From NCBI RefSeq assembly GCF_019130065.1, contig NZ_JAHSPG010000009.1:62001-126000 (forward strand): a DNA stretch of 64,000 bases, in the 5' to 3' direction. Positions 37,349 through 46,982 of the stretch are shown in pieces. Made by a program: the position numbers and the translations under genes. The first letter of the stretch is position 1; every line of letters begins with the position of its first letter. Under the pieces are notes generated by a model. That model was not told the origin of the DNA. It worked only from the letters and a program-made list of their open reading frames with translations, and searched no databases. Origin of the DNA: Pinibacter aurantiacus (GTDB lineage: Bacteria; Bacteroidota; Bacteroidia; Chitinophagales; Chitinophagaceae).

Positions 37349-40300
37349 TTAAAAATTAACATTAAGATTTAAACCATAGGAACGAACTGTAGCCAGCTGC
37401 CCAGTCTCCAGCCAATTCAGCGAAGACGCGCCGGTAGCCAGTTCTGCAGGATTCACGCCCTTGGGTGCCTTCTGCCATATCATGAAAGGGTTTCTGGCGA
37501 TAAACGCAATGTTGATACTCCGGAAAGGAAGCTTCGCGTAGTTTGCTTTTGCAAATGTGTAGCCGAGGCGCATCTCCCTCATTCGAATGTAAGAAGCATC
37601 ATAGGCCCACTCTTCATACACTTGCGTGCCGATTGTATTTCTGTAGTAAGTTCTTGCAGAAACATAGGCTGTAACGTCCTGGCCGGTTGCTGCGGAAATA
37701 CCCTCTACTTTAAAGCCGCCTCCGTCTGCCAATGGATCGCGTATATTTTTTCCTTTGTCATTCGTTGCTGCTGTTTCAGCAGCCTGTCCGCTTTTAACCG
37801 CAAGCATTCTTGTCCAGCTGATAAATTTGCCACCGCTTTGAAAATCTATATTGGCAGTGAAGTCAAAGTTTTTCCAATTCACGGTGTTCTGCCAGCCTCC
37901 TGTGAATTTTGGAACTGCTGTGCCAAGGTTATGGCCTGTTTCATATAGCGGCATGTTGTTCGTGCCCAGCAATATCTTTCCAGTTTTGGGATCGCGTTTA
38001 TAACCATTGCCAACAATGGTTCCAAACGCCTCGCCAACATTTGCCAGCAAATACATGCTTACCCTGGCATACGTATTTTGATCGAGCAATAAAGAATTCA
38101 AACCGGGATACAATTCAAGTATTTTGTTCCTGTTGTACGCATAGTTGATAGTAGTGCTCCAGTTTGTATTTTTTGTTTTTACAGGAATGGCATTGAGTGT
38201 TAATTCCAAACCTTTGTTTTGGATGTTGCCTGCATTGATCACATAAGTTTGATAGCCGCTGGCTCCGGAAATATCAAGGTCAAGAATGGCCGATTTGTTT
38301 TCCTGGTGATAGTAAGTGGCGCTAATACCTAAGCGATCCTTGAAAAAGCGAAGATCAACGCCTGCTTCATAGGCTGTAGAGAGGGAAGGCTCCAATGAGC
38401 CGTTGGAAAGACTATCAGGCACATACTCAGGGAAATTACCATTGTACGGCGAACCAAGATTATAGAAGGACGTTGTTTTGTATGGCAGAAGATCTGCGCC
38501 GGCTTGCGCAAAACTCAAGCGCAACTTGCCATAGGAAAGCGGTTGCCATTTCAACAACTCGCTAAACACAAAGCTTGCAGAAACTGATGGATAAATATAG
38601 GCATTGTTATCCGGAGGAAGCGTTGATGAAATATCCCTGCGCAAAGTCGCATCTAAAAAGTATGTGTTGTTGTAACCGAGTGTTAAAGAACCGTACGCAC
38701 TTCTTACTTCTTTCTTTCTCAAATAATTTTCAACGTTTGGTCTTTCCAAAGAGTTCGAAATGTTGTAGAAGCCTGGAGTAACAAGGCCGCCAACAGTTTC
38801 CTGGTAGAGGTAGGAATAATTCTGTTTCAAAATATTTCCACCCAAAGCAGCCGCTACAGAAAACTTGCCGAACTCTTTATTATACTGCGCCAGGAACTCG
38901 TAGTTGTTTTCTTTGTTTTCATATTTGCCGATAGAAAACATGGGCGTTCCTCTGCCGCCTTCTGCGTTACGTTTATCAATATTTTGTGTGTAGTTGTCCT
39001 GCCTTATAAAACCGCTAACCTGCAAGCCGGGAATAATGGTGTAGCTAACACCAACATTGCCAAAGAACCGGTCTCGCGAGTCATGAGCGGGATTTTCGTA
39101 TGCATCAAAATAGGGGTTGTTCCAGTCGATCGGCGTCATGTCTTCGTAAATGCCCTCATCATTAGGATCGTTTACGTTCCATTGGTAAAAGGTCCCATCT
39201 GAATATTTGTACTGCTTAAGCTTATTCATATCAAGGTTGCGCTCGAACCACTGGTACATATTTCTTGAACCCAAAGCCTGGTAACCTTGCGAGGGCCGTT
39301 GGGCACTGTTGTTTGCGTAATTGAGGTTTGCTGAAACACTCAGGTTCGGCAACACGTTAATGGTTCCATTCAAGCTGAGATTATTTCTTTTTAACCATGT
39401 GTTAGGTTCAATGCCCTTGATCGTAGTATTGTTGTAAGACAAACGGAAGCTGGTGTTTTCTCCGCCTCCGGCAAATGAAATGCTGTTGTTGATGGTATGA
39501 CCTGTTTCAAAATAATCTTTGATGTTATCCGGCTGTGGAACGAACGGCGTTGCTTTTCCAAAGTCGGGATCGGCAGGGTAGAAGCTGTACTGATGCCTTA
39601 CCGGCGTGCCATCCATCTTGGGTCCCCAGCTTTCATCCCAAGTGCCATCAACGTATTTTGTTTCTACGCCGTTTATATCAATGGTTGGGAAATTCAAGCT
39701 GGAGCCGGCTCCGTAAATGTCTTGCAACGGCATATAATTTCCAGCCTTATCCAAAGTAAAAGAAGAACTGAAGTTGACAGTCGGTTTTCTGTTCCTGCTT
39801 CCTTTTTTCGTGGTGATCATAATGGCGCCGTATTGGCCGCGCAATCCATACAAAGCGGCGGCAGAAGGTCCTTTTAGTACGGTGATGGATTCAACATCAT
39901 CGGGATTGATGTCCTGCGCAATGTCACCATAGTCGCGCCCGTTTTTAGTCGCATAGTTAGTGTTGGAAAACGGGGTTCCATCAACAACTATCAAAGGCTC
40001 GCCTTCGCCCGTGATGGAGTTTATACCACGCAGTTGGATCTTTTGGGTGCCACCCATGCTGGCGGCAGAAGAACCTGAAAGCTGTACGCCGGAAATTTTT
40101 CCTGCAAGCGAGCCAAGAACGTTTTGCTCCTTGGCCACCGTAAGATTTTCTCCGCTTATTTGTTGCGTAGAATACCCGATGGAACGATCTTTTCGGGTAA
40201 TGCCGAGCGCTGTTACCACTACCTCTGACAAATTCCCTCCTTGTTGTAAAGCAACATTGTAAGAGTTGCCGGAAGTAAGGTTTACTTCTTGCGAAGCAAA

Positions 40301-40534
40301 GCCTGTGGATGAAATTTCAAGAACAGGATTGCTTCCGGACACTTCGATCCTGAAGTTTCCTTTTTCATCTGTGCTGACTGTTTTTTGTGTTCCTTTCTGG
40401 TGAACCGTGGCAAATGGTACAGGACTGTTTTTTGCGTCCTTTACAGTGCCGGTGATAAGCCGTGTTTGACAAATGGCCACATGCTGCTGAAGCACTAGCA
40501 GGCATAGGAATGCCAGTGTAATTGCTATTCTCAT
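37349..40534 (-). CDS. SusC/RagA-family TonB-linked outer-membrane protein
   Basis: 1061 residues from the ATG at 40534; an upstream in-frame TTG at 40564 was rejected because MRIAITLAFLCLLVLQQ is the natural signal start. Domain order: signal peptide, carboxypeptidase-like beta-sandwich (ITGTVKDAKNSPVPFATV, about 27-105), plug with SAASMGGTQKIQLRGINS and PLIVVDGTPFSN, then a large barrel. GSSAASMGG and the VVDG segment are characteristic of SusC. The TonB-dependent importer works with the SusD-like protein. No sigma/anti-sigma pair or hybrid regulator is next to it. Confidence 0.94.
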   Translation of the reverse strand: MRIAITLAFLCLLVLQQHVAICQTRLITGTVKDAKNSPVPFATVHQKGTQKTVSTDEKGNFRIEVSGSNPVLEISSTGFASQEVNLTSGNSYNVALQQGGNLSEVVVTALGITRKDRSIGYSTQQISGENLTVAKEQNVLGSLAGKISGVQLSGSSAASMGGTQKIQLRGINSITGEGEPLIVVDGTPFSNTNYATKNGRDYGDIAQDINPDDVESITVLKGPSAAALYGLRGQYGAIMITTKKGSRNRKPTVNFSSSFTLDKAGNYMPLQDIYGAGSSLNFPTIDINGVETKYVDGTWDESWGPKMDGTPVRHQYSFYPADPDFGKATPFVPQPDNIKDYFETGHTINNSISFAGGGENTSFRLSYNNTTIKGIEPNTWLKRNNLSLNGTINVLPNLSVSANLNYANNSAQRPSQGYQALGSRNMYQWFERNLDMNKLKQYKYSDGTFYQWNVNDPNDEGIYEDMTPIDWNNPYFDAYENPAHDSRDRFFGNVGVSYTIIPGLQVSGFIRQDNYTQNIDKRNAEGGRGTPMFSIGKYENKENNYEFLAQYNKEFGKFSVAAALGGNILKQNYSYLYQETVGGLVTPGFYNISNSLERPNVENYLRKKEVRSAYGSLTLGYNNTYFLDATLRRDISSTLPPDNNAYIYPSVSASFVFSELLKWQPLSYGKLRLSFAQAGADLLPYKTTSFYNLGSPYNGNFPEYVPDSLSNGSLEPSLSTAYEAGVDLRFFKDRLGISATYYHQENKSAILDLDISGASGYQTYVINAGNIQNKGLELTLNAIPVKTKNTNWSTTINYAYNRNKILELYPGLNSLLLDQNTYARVSMYLLANVGEAFGTIVGNGYKRDPKTGKILLGTNNMPLYETGHNLGTAVPKFTGGWQNTVNWKNFDFTANIDFQSGGKFISWTRMLAVKSGQAAETAATNDKGKNIRDPLADGGGFKVEGISAATGQDVTAYVSARTYYRNTIGTQVYEEWAYDASYIRMREMRLGYTFAKANYAKLPFRSINIAFIARNPFMIWQKAPKGVNPAELATGASSLNWLETGQLATVRSYGLNLNVNF

Positions 40535-40620
40535 GGCAGATCGGTTTTTTTTAAGGTTAGACAATATATGGTGTTAAGAATAAACGCTCTAAGCGGTAAG
40601 CAATCGCAGGATGGTCACTC

Positions 40621-40748
40621 AGTTGTTGGTTGTTAGTTTTTAGTTATTAGGCGTCGGGTGTAATACTCAATATAAAATGAGGATGGTTAGTGTAATGCTG
40701 AATGCCGGTCTTTAAAGTCTAACAACTAACAACCAACAACTAATAACT
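40621..40748. repeat. Heptad inverted-repeat element, word GTTGTTA
   Basis: The left arm (40621-40651) reads GTTGTTG, GTTGTTA, GTTTTTA, GTTATTA. The right arm (40718-40748) complements it. The spacer is about 66 nt. It lies upstream of the SusC gene in a long divergent gap. Confidence 0.85.
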
Positions 40749-40927
40749 GTCTTTAGTGGAATCTTCTACTGTGGAAAAGAGGCAAAATGTTGTGCAATAA
40801 TCAATTAATACAAAATAGCTATTAGTTTCCATAAAGTAAACAGGTATGTATACCTGTTTTTTAAATTTTTTATAAATGGCGTTTCGCTGGCAATATTTAC
40901 CTTCGGTGCTTCTTCCACTAACCTGTC

Positions 40928-41144
40928 GCCCCGCTGGGGCTTGTTGAAACATTCGAAGAGTTTACAGACAGCCCCAGCGGGGCAGCACGTTAGTAGAAAA
41001 TGTTAGGCAACGTCGAATCAAATATCAGCCCCGTAGGGGCGACATGTTAAATGTCGCGAAGCGAAAGATGTTCAGCCTCACGCCATGGTTCGTGTCTTCA
41101 CGAACGATCAATTGCGCGGTGGTCCGTGGAGACACGAACCACGG
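40928..41144. repeat. REP-like cluster: three GCCCC-nnn-GGGGC palindromes and an adjoining inverted repeat
   Basis: Palindromes GCCCCGCTGGGGC (40928-40940), GCCCCAGCGGGGC (40971-40983) and GCCCCGTAGGGGC (41028-41040), the last followed by GACATGTTAAATGTCGCGAA. Next to it CCATGGTTCGTGTCT (41083-41097) pairs with AGACACGAACCACGG (41130-41144). An open frame crosses this block from 41044, but it is non-coding in my reading. Confidence 0.8.
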
Positions 41145-41162
41145 CATTCCGTTCGGATTTTC

Positions 41163-41170
41163 TAAATTTG
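41163..41170 (+). promoter_or_regulatory. -7 element TAAATTTG before the flippase gene
   Basis: Exact TAnnTTTG match, with its last base 18 nt before the in-frame TTG at 41188. It places transcription start after the upstream ATG candidates, supporting the short form of the protein. Confidence 0.5.
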
Positions 41171-41187
41171 CTAAAACAACAGATGAT

Positions 41188-42690
41188 TTGAGTAGTCTAA
41201 AATCCCTGGCATCGCAAACTTTCTGGTACGGTGCCAGTTCCATAGCAGCACGGTTTTTGAGTTATTTGCTTACGCCATACCTTACCGCGATAATGACCGG
41301 TGTTGATTACGGTGAAATGAGTATTGTATACGCGGCTATCCCATTCCTTAATGTAATATTTACATACGGCCTTGAAACGGCTTTCTTCCGATACATGCAA
41401 AAGGAGCAATACAAAGGGCAGGTTTACAGCACGAGCTGCATGTCTATCATTGTTTCTACTGCAATGCTTGCCTTGGTCATGTATCTTGGGCGCGACAGCA
41501 TTGCCACGTTGCTCACTATAAAAAATCATCCGGAGTATGTTACGCTGAGCATAATGATCATTTCCATAGATGCTTTAACTGCTCTGCCTTTTGCCAAACT
41601 AAGATTGGAAGGAAGACCATTGAAATTTGCAGCCATACGTATTGCGGGCATCCTTATCAATATCGGATTTGTGGTTTTGTTTTTGTCTATTCTACCAGCT
41701 TTCAAAAAAGCAAACCCACATCATCCGATTTCTATTTTTTACAGGGAAGATGAAAGCGTGAAGTATTATATCATAGCGAACCTCATTGCCTCTGCTTCTA
41801 CATTTCTGTTGTTGTCGAAAACGTTTTTTTCTTTTTCGTGGAAATTCGATTTGCGTCTGTGGAAAGAAATGATGACCTATTCGTTGCCACTGATCATTGT
41901 AGGCTTTGGCGGTGTTATCAATGAAACATTTGACCGCGTAATGCTTGGCTGGTGGTCGCCCGCATTAACACCAGATGCTAAAAAGCTTGACGTTGGAATT
42001 TACAGCGCTTGTTATAAACTCTCTTTGCTGATATCGCTTTTTGTGCAGGCATTCAGGATGGGGGCGGAGCCTTTCTTTTTCAAGCAGGCAGAAGTGGGCA
42101 ATGCCCAAAAGACTTACGCACGCGTAATGAAATTTTTTGTGATCACTATTTGTGTAATGTTTCTCGTAGTTGTGCTTTATCTGGATGTTTGGAAAAACTT
42201 TATCCGCAACCCTATCATGTGGCAGGGCCTGAAAGTAGTGCCTGTCTTACTGCTCGCCAATATGTTCCTGGGCATTTACTATAACCTTTCCATCTGGTAC
42301 AAGTTAAGCAATCGCACCATGGCCGGAGCTTATATTACCATCATCGGCGCGGCCATCACACTTTTGATCAACTATTTCTTCGTACCACATTTCAGCTATG
42401 TGGCGTGTGCGTGGGCAACCTGCATATGTTATGCCACCATGATGATCATTTCATTTATCTGGGGACAGAAAGAATATCCTGTTCCTTATGCATGGAAAAA
42501 ACTTGTCGCGTACATCGTCATCGTTGTCTTACTTTACTTCATACAACGACTCTTTTATTTCATCGTTCCAAACAAATTAGCGAGCATGGCATTCGGAACC
42601 ATTCTGCTTTTAGGCTACATCAGTTTCATTCTTAAAGTGGAGAAGAAAGAGTTTCAGCGGCTACCGGTAATTGGGAAATTCTTAAAGTAA
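41188..42690 (+). CDS. Lipopolysaccharide/oligosaccharide flippase (MOP superfamily)
   Basis: 500 residues if started at TTG 41188, giving MSSLKSLASQTFWYGASSIA, the usual beginning of this family. The open frame extends to ATG 41044, but the extra 48 residues are encoded by REP-like repeats. About 12-14 membrane helices; the first is in a KSLASQTFWYGASSIAARFL context, as in Wzx-like polysaccharide biosynthesis proteins. It moves lipid-linked glycans across the inner membrane. No glycosyltransferases are adjacent, so the glycan is unknown. The stop codon begins a heptad arm. Confidence 0.85.
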   Translation: MSSLKSLASQTFWYGASSIAARFLSYLLTPYLTAIMTGVDYGEMSIVYAAIPFLNVIFTYGLETAFFRYMQKEQYKGQVYSTSCMSIIVSTAMLALVMYLGRDSIATLLTIKNHPEYVTLSIMIISIDALTALPFAKLRLEGRPLKFAAIRIAGILINIGFVVLFLSILPAFKKANPHHPISIFYREDESVKYYIIANLIASASTFLLLSKTFFSFSWKFDLRLWKEMMTYSLPLIIVGFGGVINETFDRVMLGWWSPALTPDAKKLDVGIYSACYKLSLLISLFVQAFRMGAEPFFFKQAEVGNAQKTYARVMKFFVITICVMFLVVVLYLDVWKNFIRNPIMWQGLKVVPVLLLANMFLGIYYNLSIWYKLSNRTMAGAYITIIGAAITLLINYFFVPHFSYVACAWATCICYATMMIISFIWGQKEYPVPYAWKKLVAYIVIVVLLYFIQRLFYFIVPNKLASMAFGTILLLGYISFILKVEKKEFQRLPVIGKFLK

Positions 42691-42833
42691 TTAATAATTA
42701 ATAAAGAATAATTAATAGGGTTGTTTGCGAAATTATTTGCAAACAGTACAAAACAAAAGAGCTCAACTTTAATACAGTTGAGCTCTTTTAGTGACTGACA
42801 CTCTATTAATTACTAATTATTAATTATTAATTG
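42688..42833. repeat. Heptad inverted-repeat element, word AATTAAT, bounded by two stop codons
   Basis: The left arm (42688-42717) starts with the flippase TAA and reads AATTAAT, AATTAAT, AAAGAAT, AATTAAT. The right arm (42803-42833) contains the TAA stop of the tricorn-like gene. The strong hairpin at 42755-42789 lies in the spacer. Confidence 0.9.
42755..42789. terminator. Bidirectional terminator
   Basis: Perfect 14-bp stem AAAAGAGCTCAACT/AGTTGAGCTCTTTT with a 7-nt loop between convergent genes; T-run at the end in either direction. Confidence 0.9.
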
Positions 42834-45800
42834 GCAGCAGTTCCTCCAATCTCCTTCAACATCTCTCTCACCGCTGCCTCTATCTGCACGTCCTTACCAT
42901 TCAAGAAATCTTCGTAAGGCAAAGGCACTTTAATATCTGGCTCAAGTTGCAAGTTTTCTGTAGGTCTGTTTTCTTTGCCGATAGTAGCTACCATTGGAAT
43001 GCCAAAGACTATTGTTGGATCGATTTGTTGCTCCCACCAAACCGCTGTACCGGTTCCCGGAACAGGCATGCCTATTAGTTTGCCAATGCCATTTTGTTTG
43101 TAGACATATGGGAAAATGAATGCGTCGCTATAATTGCCCTCACTCATCAATACGCAACTTGGTTTGGTCCAGCGACCCATTGGCTCACCATCACCAAGTC
43201 GGTTGCCTTGCGGAGCAAAATCGAGATAGCGCTTGCCACTCAGGAAAGTTGCCAGGTCATCGTGCAGCCAGCCACCGCCGTTAAATCTTGTATCAACGAT
43301 CAACGCTTTTTTATTAAAGTTTTTACCAAGAACCGCGTCAAATGTATTGCGGAAACTAGCGTCGTTCATGCCTTGTACGTGTACATAGCCAACTTTGCCA
43401 TCGCTGAGTTTATCAATCATTACTTCCATTTTCTTGGTCCAGCGTTTGTACATCAGTGCCACTTCTTCTCCCATAGAAATTGGTTTAGCAGTTTCCTGCC
43501 ACTTAGCACTAGCACCATCAGAAAGGTCAAGCAAAATATTTCTGTCAACCTTGCGGTTAAGCAATGAAGCAAAATCAATACTGTCTGTAACCGGCATGCC
43601 ATCTATCTTTTCAATGATAGTGCCGTTTTTGATTTTGCTGTAAGATTTATCAAACGGTCCTCCCGCAATTACTTCAGAGATCTTGATGCCCTTGCCGGTA
43701 TATGTTTCATCATAGATCAAACCCAGGGAGGCAGTTGCATCACCGTTTGGATTCATTGGGCTGTAACGTCCGCCGGTATGTGAAGCGTTTAATTCACCCA
43801 GCAGTTCACTCAGCAATTCCTGGAAGTCGTAGTTGTTGCTGATGTGTGGTAAGAAGCGTGCGTAGTTGCTCGTCATCATTTTCCAGTCTACTTTATGCAG
43901 AGAAGTATCATAAAATTTCTTTTGCACCTGGCGGCATACGTGATTGTAAATGTAGGCGCGCTCTTCTGCCTGGTTCAGCACCATGTCTGCGTTAATGCCT
44001 ATCGGGCTTACTTTTCCATTTTCATCCACTTTTACAATGGAACCTTTATTCAATACAAAAACAGCCTTGCCATCTTTTGTCATTTCAATGCCGCTTTGTG
44101 TGCCGCCAAGCTTTGCCAGTACTTTCGTTTCATGCGTTCTTGGCTCTGTTACCCAAAGGTCAAAACCTTTTTCAAAGGCAGACAGGTAATACACTTTTTC
44201 GCCATCAGGCGTAACTGCATAGTCAGAAACAGTAGAACTATTGATCGTTAATTTCGCTACGCGATTTTCCATGTTATCAATATCAGGGTTCCAGCTCTTC
44301 AAAGATGTAGCCGTGTCTTTGTGCGAAGGACCAACCTTCTTCGAAGCGTTGGCATCTGCTGTTTTATTTTTTTCAGCCTTTTCCTTTTCAGCTTTCTCTT
44401 TGTCTTCTTTTTCTTTCAGCAGTGTAAAATCATCTTTGCTCAATTTGAATCTTTCATATTGGTCCTGATCGAAGAAGCCAACATAAATATCTACTTCGCG
44501 GCTTCCTTGCATGGCAAGCGATTTGCGGCCTTCTTTAGAGCTTACCCAGCTTAATGCTTTTCCGTTCCAGCTCCATTTTACATTGCCCTGTCCAAAGCCG
44601 CTTGTCAATGGATGTTGAATGCCGTTGCTGGCATCTGCTTTTAGTAAAGCGACATTTGAGGTGAACCAATTGCCTTCCTGGTCGTCGCTTACGAGCCACT
44701 GGCTGTTTGGGCTCCAGTCGAAGTTCCAGTCGCCATCGCTGTAAGAATAGTTGCGTCCCTTTGGCAAAACTGTTCTCGATTGTTTCGAAGCAATATTGTA
44801 AACCTTCAGAATGTTGCGCTCTTCTACATACGCAATTTCTTTTCCGTCTGGAGAATACTTTGGTTGAAATTCTTCTGCAGCCGTAGCAATAATTGGCTCT
44901 TCTTTTAAAACAGTAGAAGCGAAGAAATAAGGCTCGTCTTTATTCACAATGGAAGTGCTGTAGATGTCCCAGCTGTTGTTTCTTTCTGCTGCATAGATAA
45001 CGCTTCGGCCATTGGGGTTCCATTGCACCATGCGTTCTTGCTGCGGCGTATTGGTAATTCTTTTTGTTTGCGTACCATCTACGCTGGTTACAAAAACTTC
45101 GCCTCTGCTCACAAATGCGACTTCTTTTCCGTTTGGAGACAAAGCAAACTCTGTAACATTTCCACTCACAGGAAGATTTTTTTCAATGCCTTGTCTGCCG
45201 TCGTTGTTTATCTGAATATTCACTTTTGCGGCAGCGCTTCCTTCTTTCAATGTATAGATCTCTCCATTGTAAGTAAAACAAAGAGTGTTGTCTTTGCTTG
45301 CACTTAAATGACGAACAGGATGCGTTTTAAAATCTGTGAGCTGTTGCTCTGCACCAGCCGCTACAGGCATTTTATATAAATTCTGGCTGCCTTTATTTTC
45401 ACTCAAATAATAAATGGATTGATTGTCGCTGCTAAATAAAGGTTCGCGATTTTCGCCCTGGTGCGTGCTTTTTTTCGTGAATGTTTTTTTATCGACATCC
45501 ATTATCCATATATCGCGACATACAGAAGAAGTCTGGTGCTTGCGCCACGGATCTTCATAACCTTTTCTATCCTGGAAAACGATTTGTGTTCCGGCATTGT
45601 TGTAGTGCGCATTTTCAAAACCGCCTGCACTGATCAGCAAGGCACGTCCGCCTTTGGTGCTTACACTGTAAAGGTTTTGAAAAAGACGTGGGCTATAAAA
45701 CAAAATGTCACTCGCAGGCACAATGCGTGAACTACCGAAAATGACTTTCTTATCATCTGGCGAAAAGTCGTACGGGTAATCGCTGACGCTGTTGTAAGTC

Positions 45801-46105
45801 AGGCGAACCGGAACGCCGCCTGTTGCCGGCATCACGAACACATCAAAGTTTCCATAGCGGTCACTTGCAAATGCGATTGATTTTCCATCGTGGCTCCATA
45901 CAGGCATCATGTCCTGTGCCTCGTGAATGGTAAGTGGCACTGCGGTTCCGCCTGATGTTTGGACAACATAAATGTCTCCTTTATAGCCGAAGGCAATGTT
46001 TTTTCCATCCGGGCTGATGGCGGGGTAGCGCATCCATAGAGGGTTTTCCTGCGCGGTAAGGGCAAGGGAGGTTACTGACAGCAGTAGTCCTAGTAAGTAC
46101 TTCAT
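42827..46105 (-). CDS. Tricorn-protease-like secreted S41 peptidase
   Basis: 1092 residues from the ATG at 46105 (a TTG at 46111 is the alternative), signal peptide LLGLLLSVTSLALTAQ. The N-terminal half is WD40/TolB-like beta-propeller repeats (YPAISPDGKNIAFGYKGDIYVV, DFSPDDKKVIFGSSR, KYSPDGKEIAYVEE). A Lys/Glu-rich linker near residue 570-600, a second propeller, then a PDZ module (about 795-860) and the S41 catalytic domain with SEGNYSDAF holding the probable nucleophilic Ser. Domain order equals archaeal tricorn and its bacterial homologues. It likely degrades peptides in the periplasm. The stop codon lies in a heptad arm. Confidence 0.9.
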   Translation of the reverse strand: MKYLLGLLLSVTSLALTAQENPLWMRYPAISPDGKNIAFGYKGDIYVVQTSGGTAVPLTIHEAQDMMPVWSHDGKSIAFASDRYGNFDVFVMPATGGVPVRLTYNSVSDYPYDFSPDDKKVIFGSSRIVPASDILFYSPRLFQNLYSVSTKGGRALLISAGGFENAHYNNAGTQIVFQDRKGYEDPWRKHQTSSVCRDIWIMDVDKKTFTKKSTHQGENREPLFSSDNQSIYYLSENKGSQNLYKMPVAAGAEQQLTDFKTHPVRHLSASKDNTLCFTYNGEIYTLKEGSAAAKVNIQINNDGRQGIEKNLPVSGNVTEFALSPNGKEVAFVSRGEVFVTSVDGTQTKRITNTPQQERMVQWNPNGRSVIYAAERNNSWDIYSTSIVNKDEPYFFASTVLKEEPIIATAAEEFQPKYSPDGKEIAYVEERNILKVYNIASKQSRTVLPKGRNYSYSDGDWNFDWSPNSQWLVSDDQEGNWFTSNVALLKADASNGIQHPLTSGFGQGNVKWSWNGKALSWVSSKEGRKSLAMQGSREVDIYVGFFDQDQYERFKLSKDDFTLLKEKEDKEKAEKEKAEKNKTADANASKKVGPSHKDTATSLKSWNPDIDNMENRVAKLTINSSTVSDYAVTPDGEKVYYLSAFEKGFDLWVTEPRTHETKVLAKLGGTQSGIEMTKDGKAVFVLNKGSIVKVDENGKVSPIGINADMVLNQAEERAYIYNHVCRQVQKKFYDTSLHKVDWKMMTSNYARFLPHISNNYDFQELLSELLGELNASHTGGRYSPMNPNGDATASLGLIYDETYTGKGIKISEVIAGGPFDKSYSKIKNGTIIEKIDGMPVTDSIDFASLLNRKVDRNILLDLSDGASAKWQETAKPISMGEEVALMYKRWTKKMEVMIDKLSDGKVGYVHVQGMNDASFRNTFDAVLGKNFNKKALIVDTRFNGGGWLHDDLATFLSGKRYLDFAPQGNRLGDGEPMGRWTKPSCVLMSEGNYSDAFIFPYVYKQNGIGKLIGMPVPGTGTAVWWEQQIDPTIVFGIPMVATIGKENRPTENLQLEPDIKVPLPYEDFLNGKDVQIEAAVREMLKEIGGTAAN

Positions 46106-46254
46106 GTTCAAGTTTTTAGTTCCTAAAATTAATTAATGGCTGTGTTTATACAATAGATATTCGACAGAGGTGAAATGAAAAGGATAGATGGTAAAGTAAT
46201 AAACATGCGCAACATTTCGTAACTTATAGTTGTTATTTATAAAAAGAGGTGGTT

Positions 46255-46743
46255 ATGGCATGTGCAAATAAAAAACTGATCGAGTCCTTGAGGGAAACGG
46301 CTTCCCGCCTTCGTAACGGGGCATATTATGCATGGGGACATCATGGCGGATGTAATTGCGGCAACTTGCTGCAGGTAGTGACTTCGCTAACGAAAGAAGA
46401 AATTCTGAGTTATGCGCATACTACGCGTGGTGAATGGACTGAGATCGCCGAAGAGTTTTGCGAAACCTCGCTCACCCCGGCATATGTGATGATATCAAAA
46501 CTGGAAGCTATTGGCTTAACGCCTACTGATATACACAATATCGAATACCTGGAAGATGCAGAAGTTTTGGGCAAGCTATCCGGGGGCTTCAGATGGTTGA
46601 AGAGGAACGACAGGGCCGATGTGATCGATTACTTCGAGGCCTTTGCCGATTTACTGGAAAGCAAGCTTCGCCAGCATGATGGCCAGCAGCTTTTAAAAAA
46701 CCTTATTGATGAAGAAGTAGAAAAACCAACCATGTACGTGTAA
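46255..46743 (+). CDS. Conserved-looking hypothetical protein
   Basis: 162 residues from the ATG at 46255; a GTG at 46249 is possible. The GAGGTGG at 46246-46252 is very close to the ATG. The N-terminal half has RNGAYYAWGHHGGCNCGNLL, with two Cys and two His close together (potential metal site). The C-terminal half is helical and acidic. No signal peptide or membrane segment. I do not recognise a named family. A terminator follows. Confidence 0.7.
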   Translation: MACANKKLIESLRETASRLRNGAYYAWGHHGGCNCGNLLQVVTSLTKEEILSYAHTTRGEWTEIAEEFCETSLTPAYVMISKLEAIGLTPTDIHNIEYLEDAEVLGKLSGGFRWLKRNDRADVIDYFEAFADLLESKLRQHDGQQLLKNLIDEEVEKPTMYV

Positions 46744-46800
46744 CACAGGCAGCTCGTAGAAATATTGTAAGCAACTCTACCAGCTTACCCTAGCGTATTT

Positions 46801-46831
46801 AGGACCTCCAGCAATGGGGGTTCTTTTTTTT
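46801..46831 (+). terminator. Rho-independent terminator
   Basis: Imperfect stem AGGACCTCC/GGGGGTTCT with AGCAAT loop and eight T, 58 nt after the hypothetical gene. Confidence 0.75.
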
Positions 46832-46927
46832 AATAACTGAATCACTGAATGACTGAATAACTGAGTGGCTGAAATTCGTAGTAAATGATTGTATTGAAAC
46901 ATTCAGTTATTCAGTTATTCAGTTATT
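46831..46927. repeat. Octad inverted-repeat element, word ATAACTGA (copy 1 of 3)
   Basis: The left arm (46832-46873) reads ATAACTGA, ATCACTGA, ATGACTGA, ATAACTGA, GTGGCTGA. The right arm (46900-46927) complements it. The spacer resembles those of the elements at 47646 and 48321. Confidence 0.9.
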
Positions 46928-46982
46928 TTTCAATCATGCTGTTACACAATCATTAATTACATTGCATTATAAACAGCCCCCT

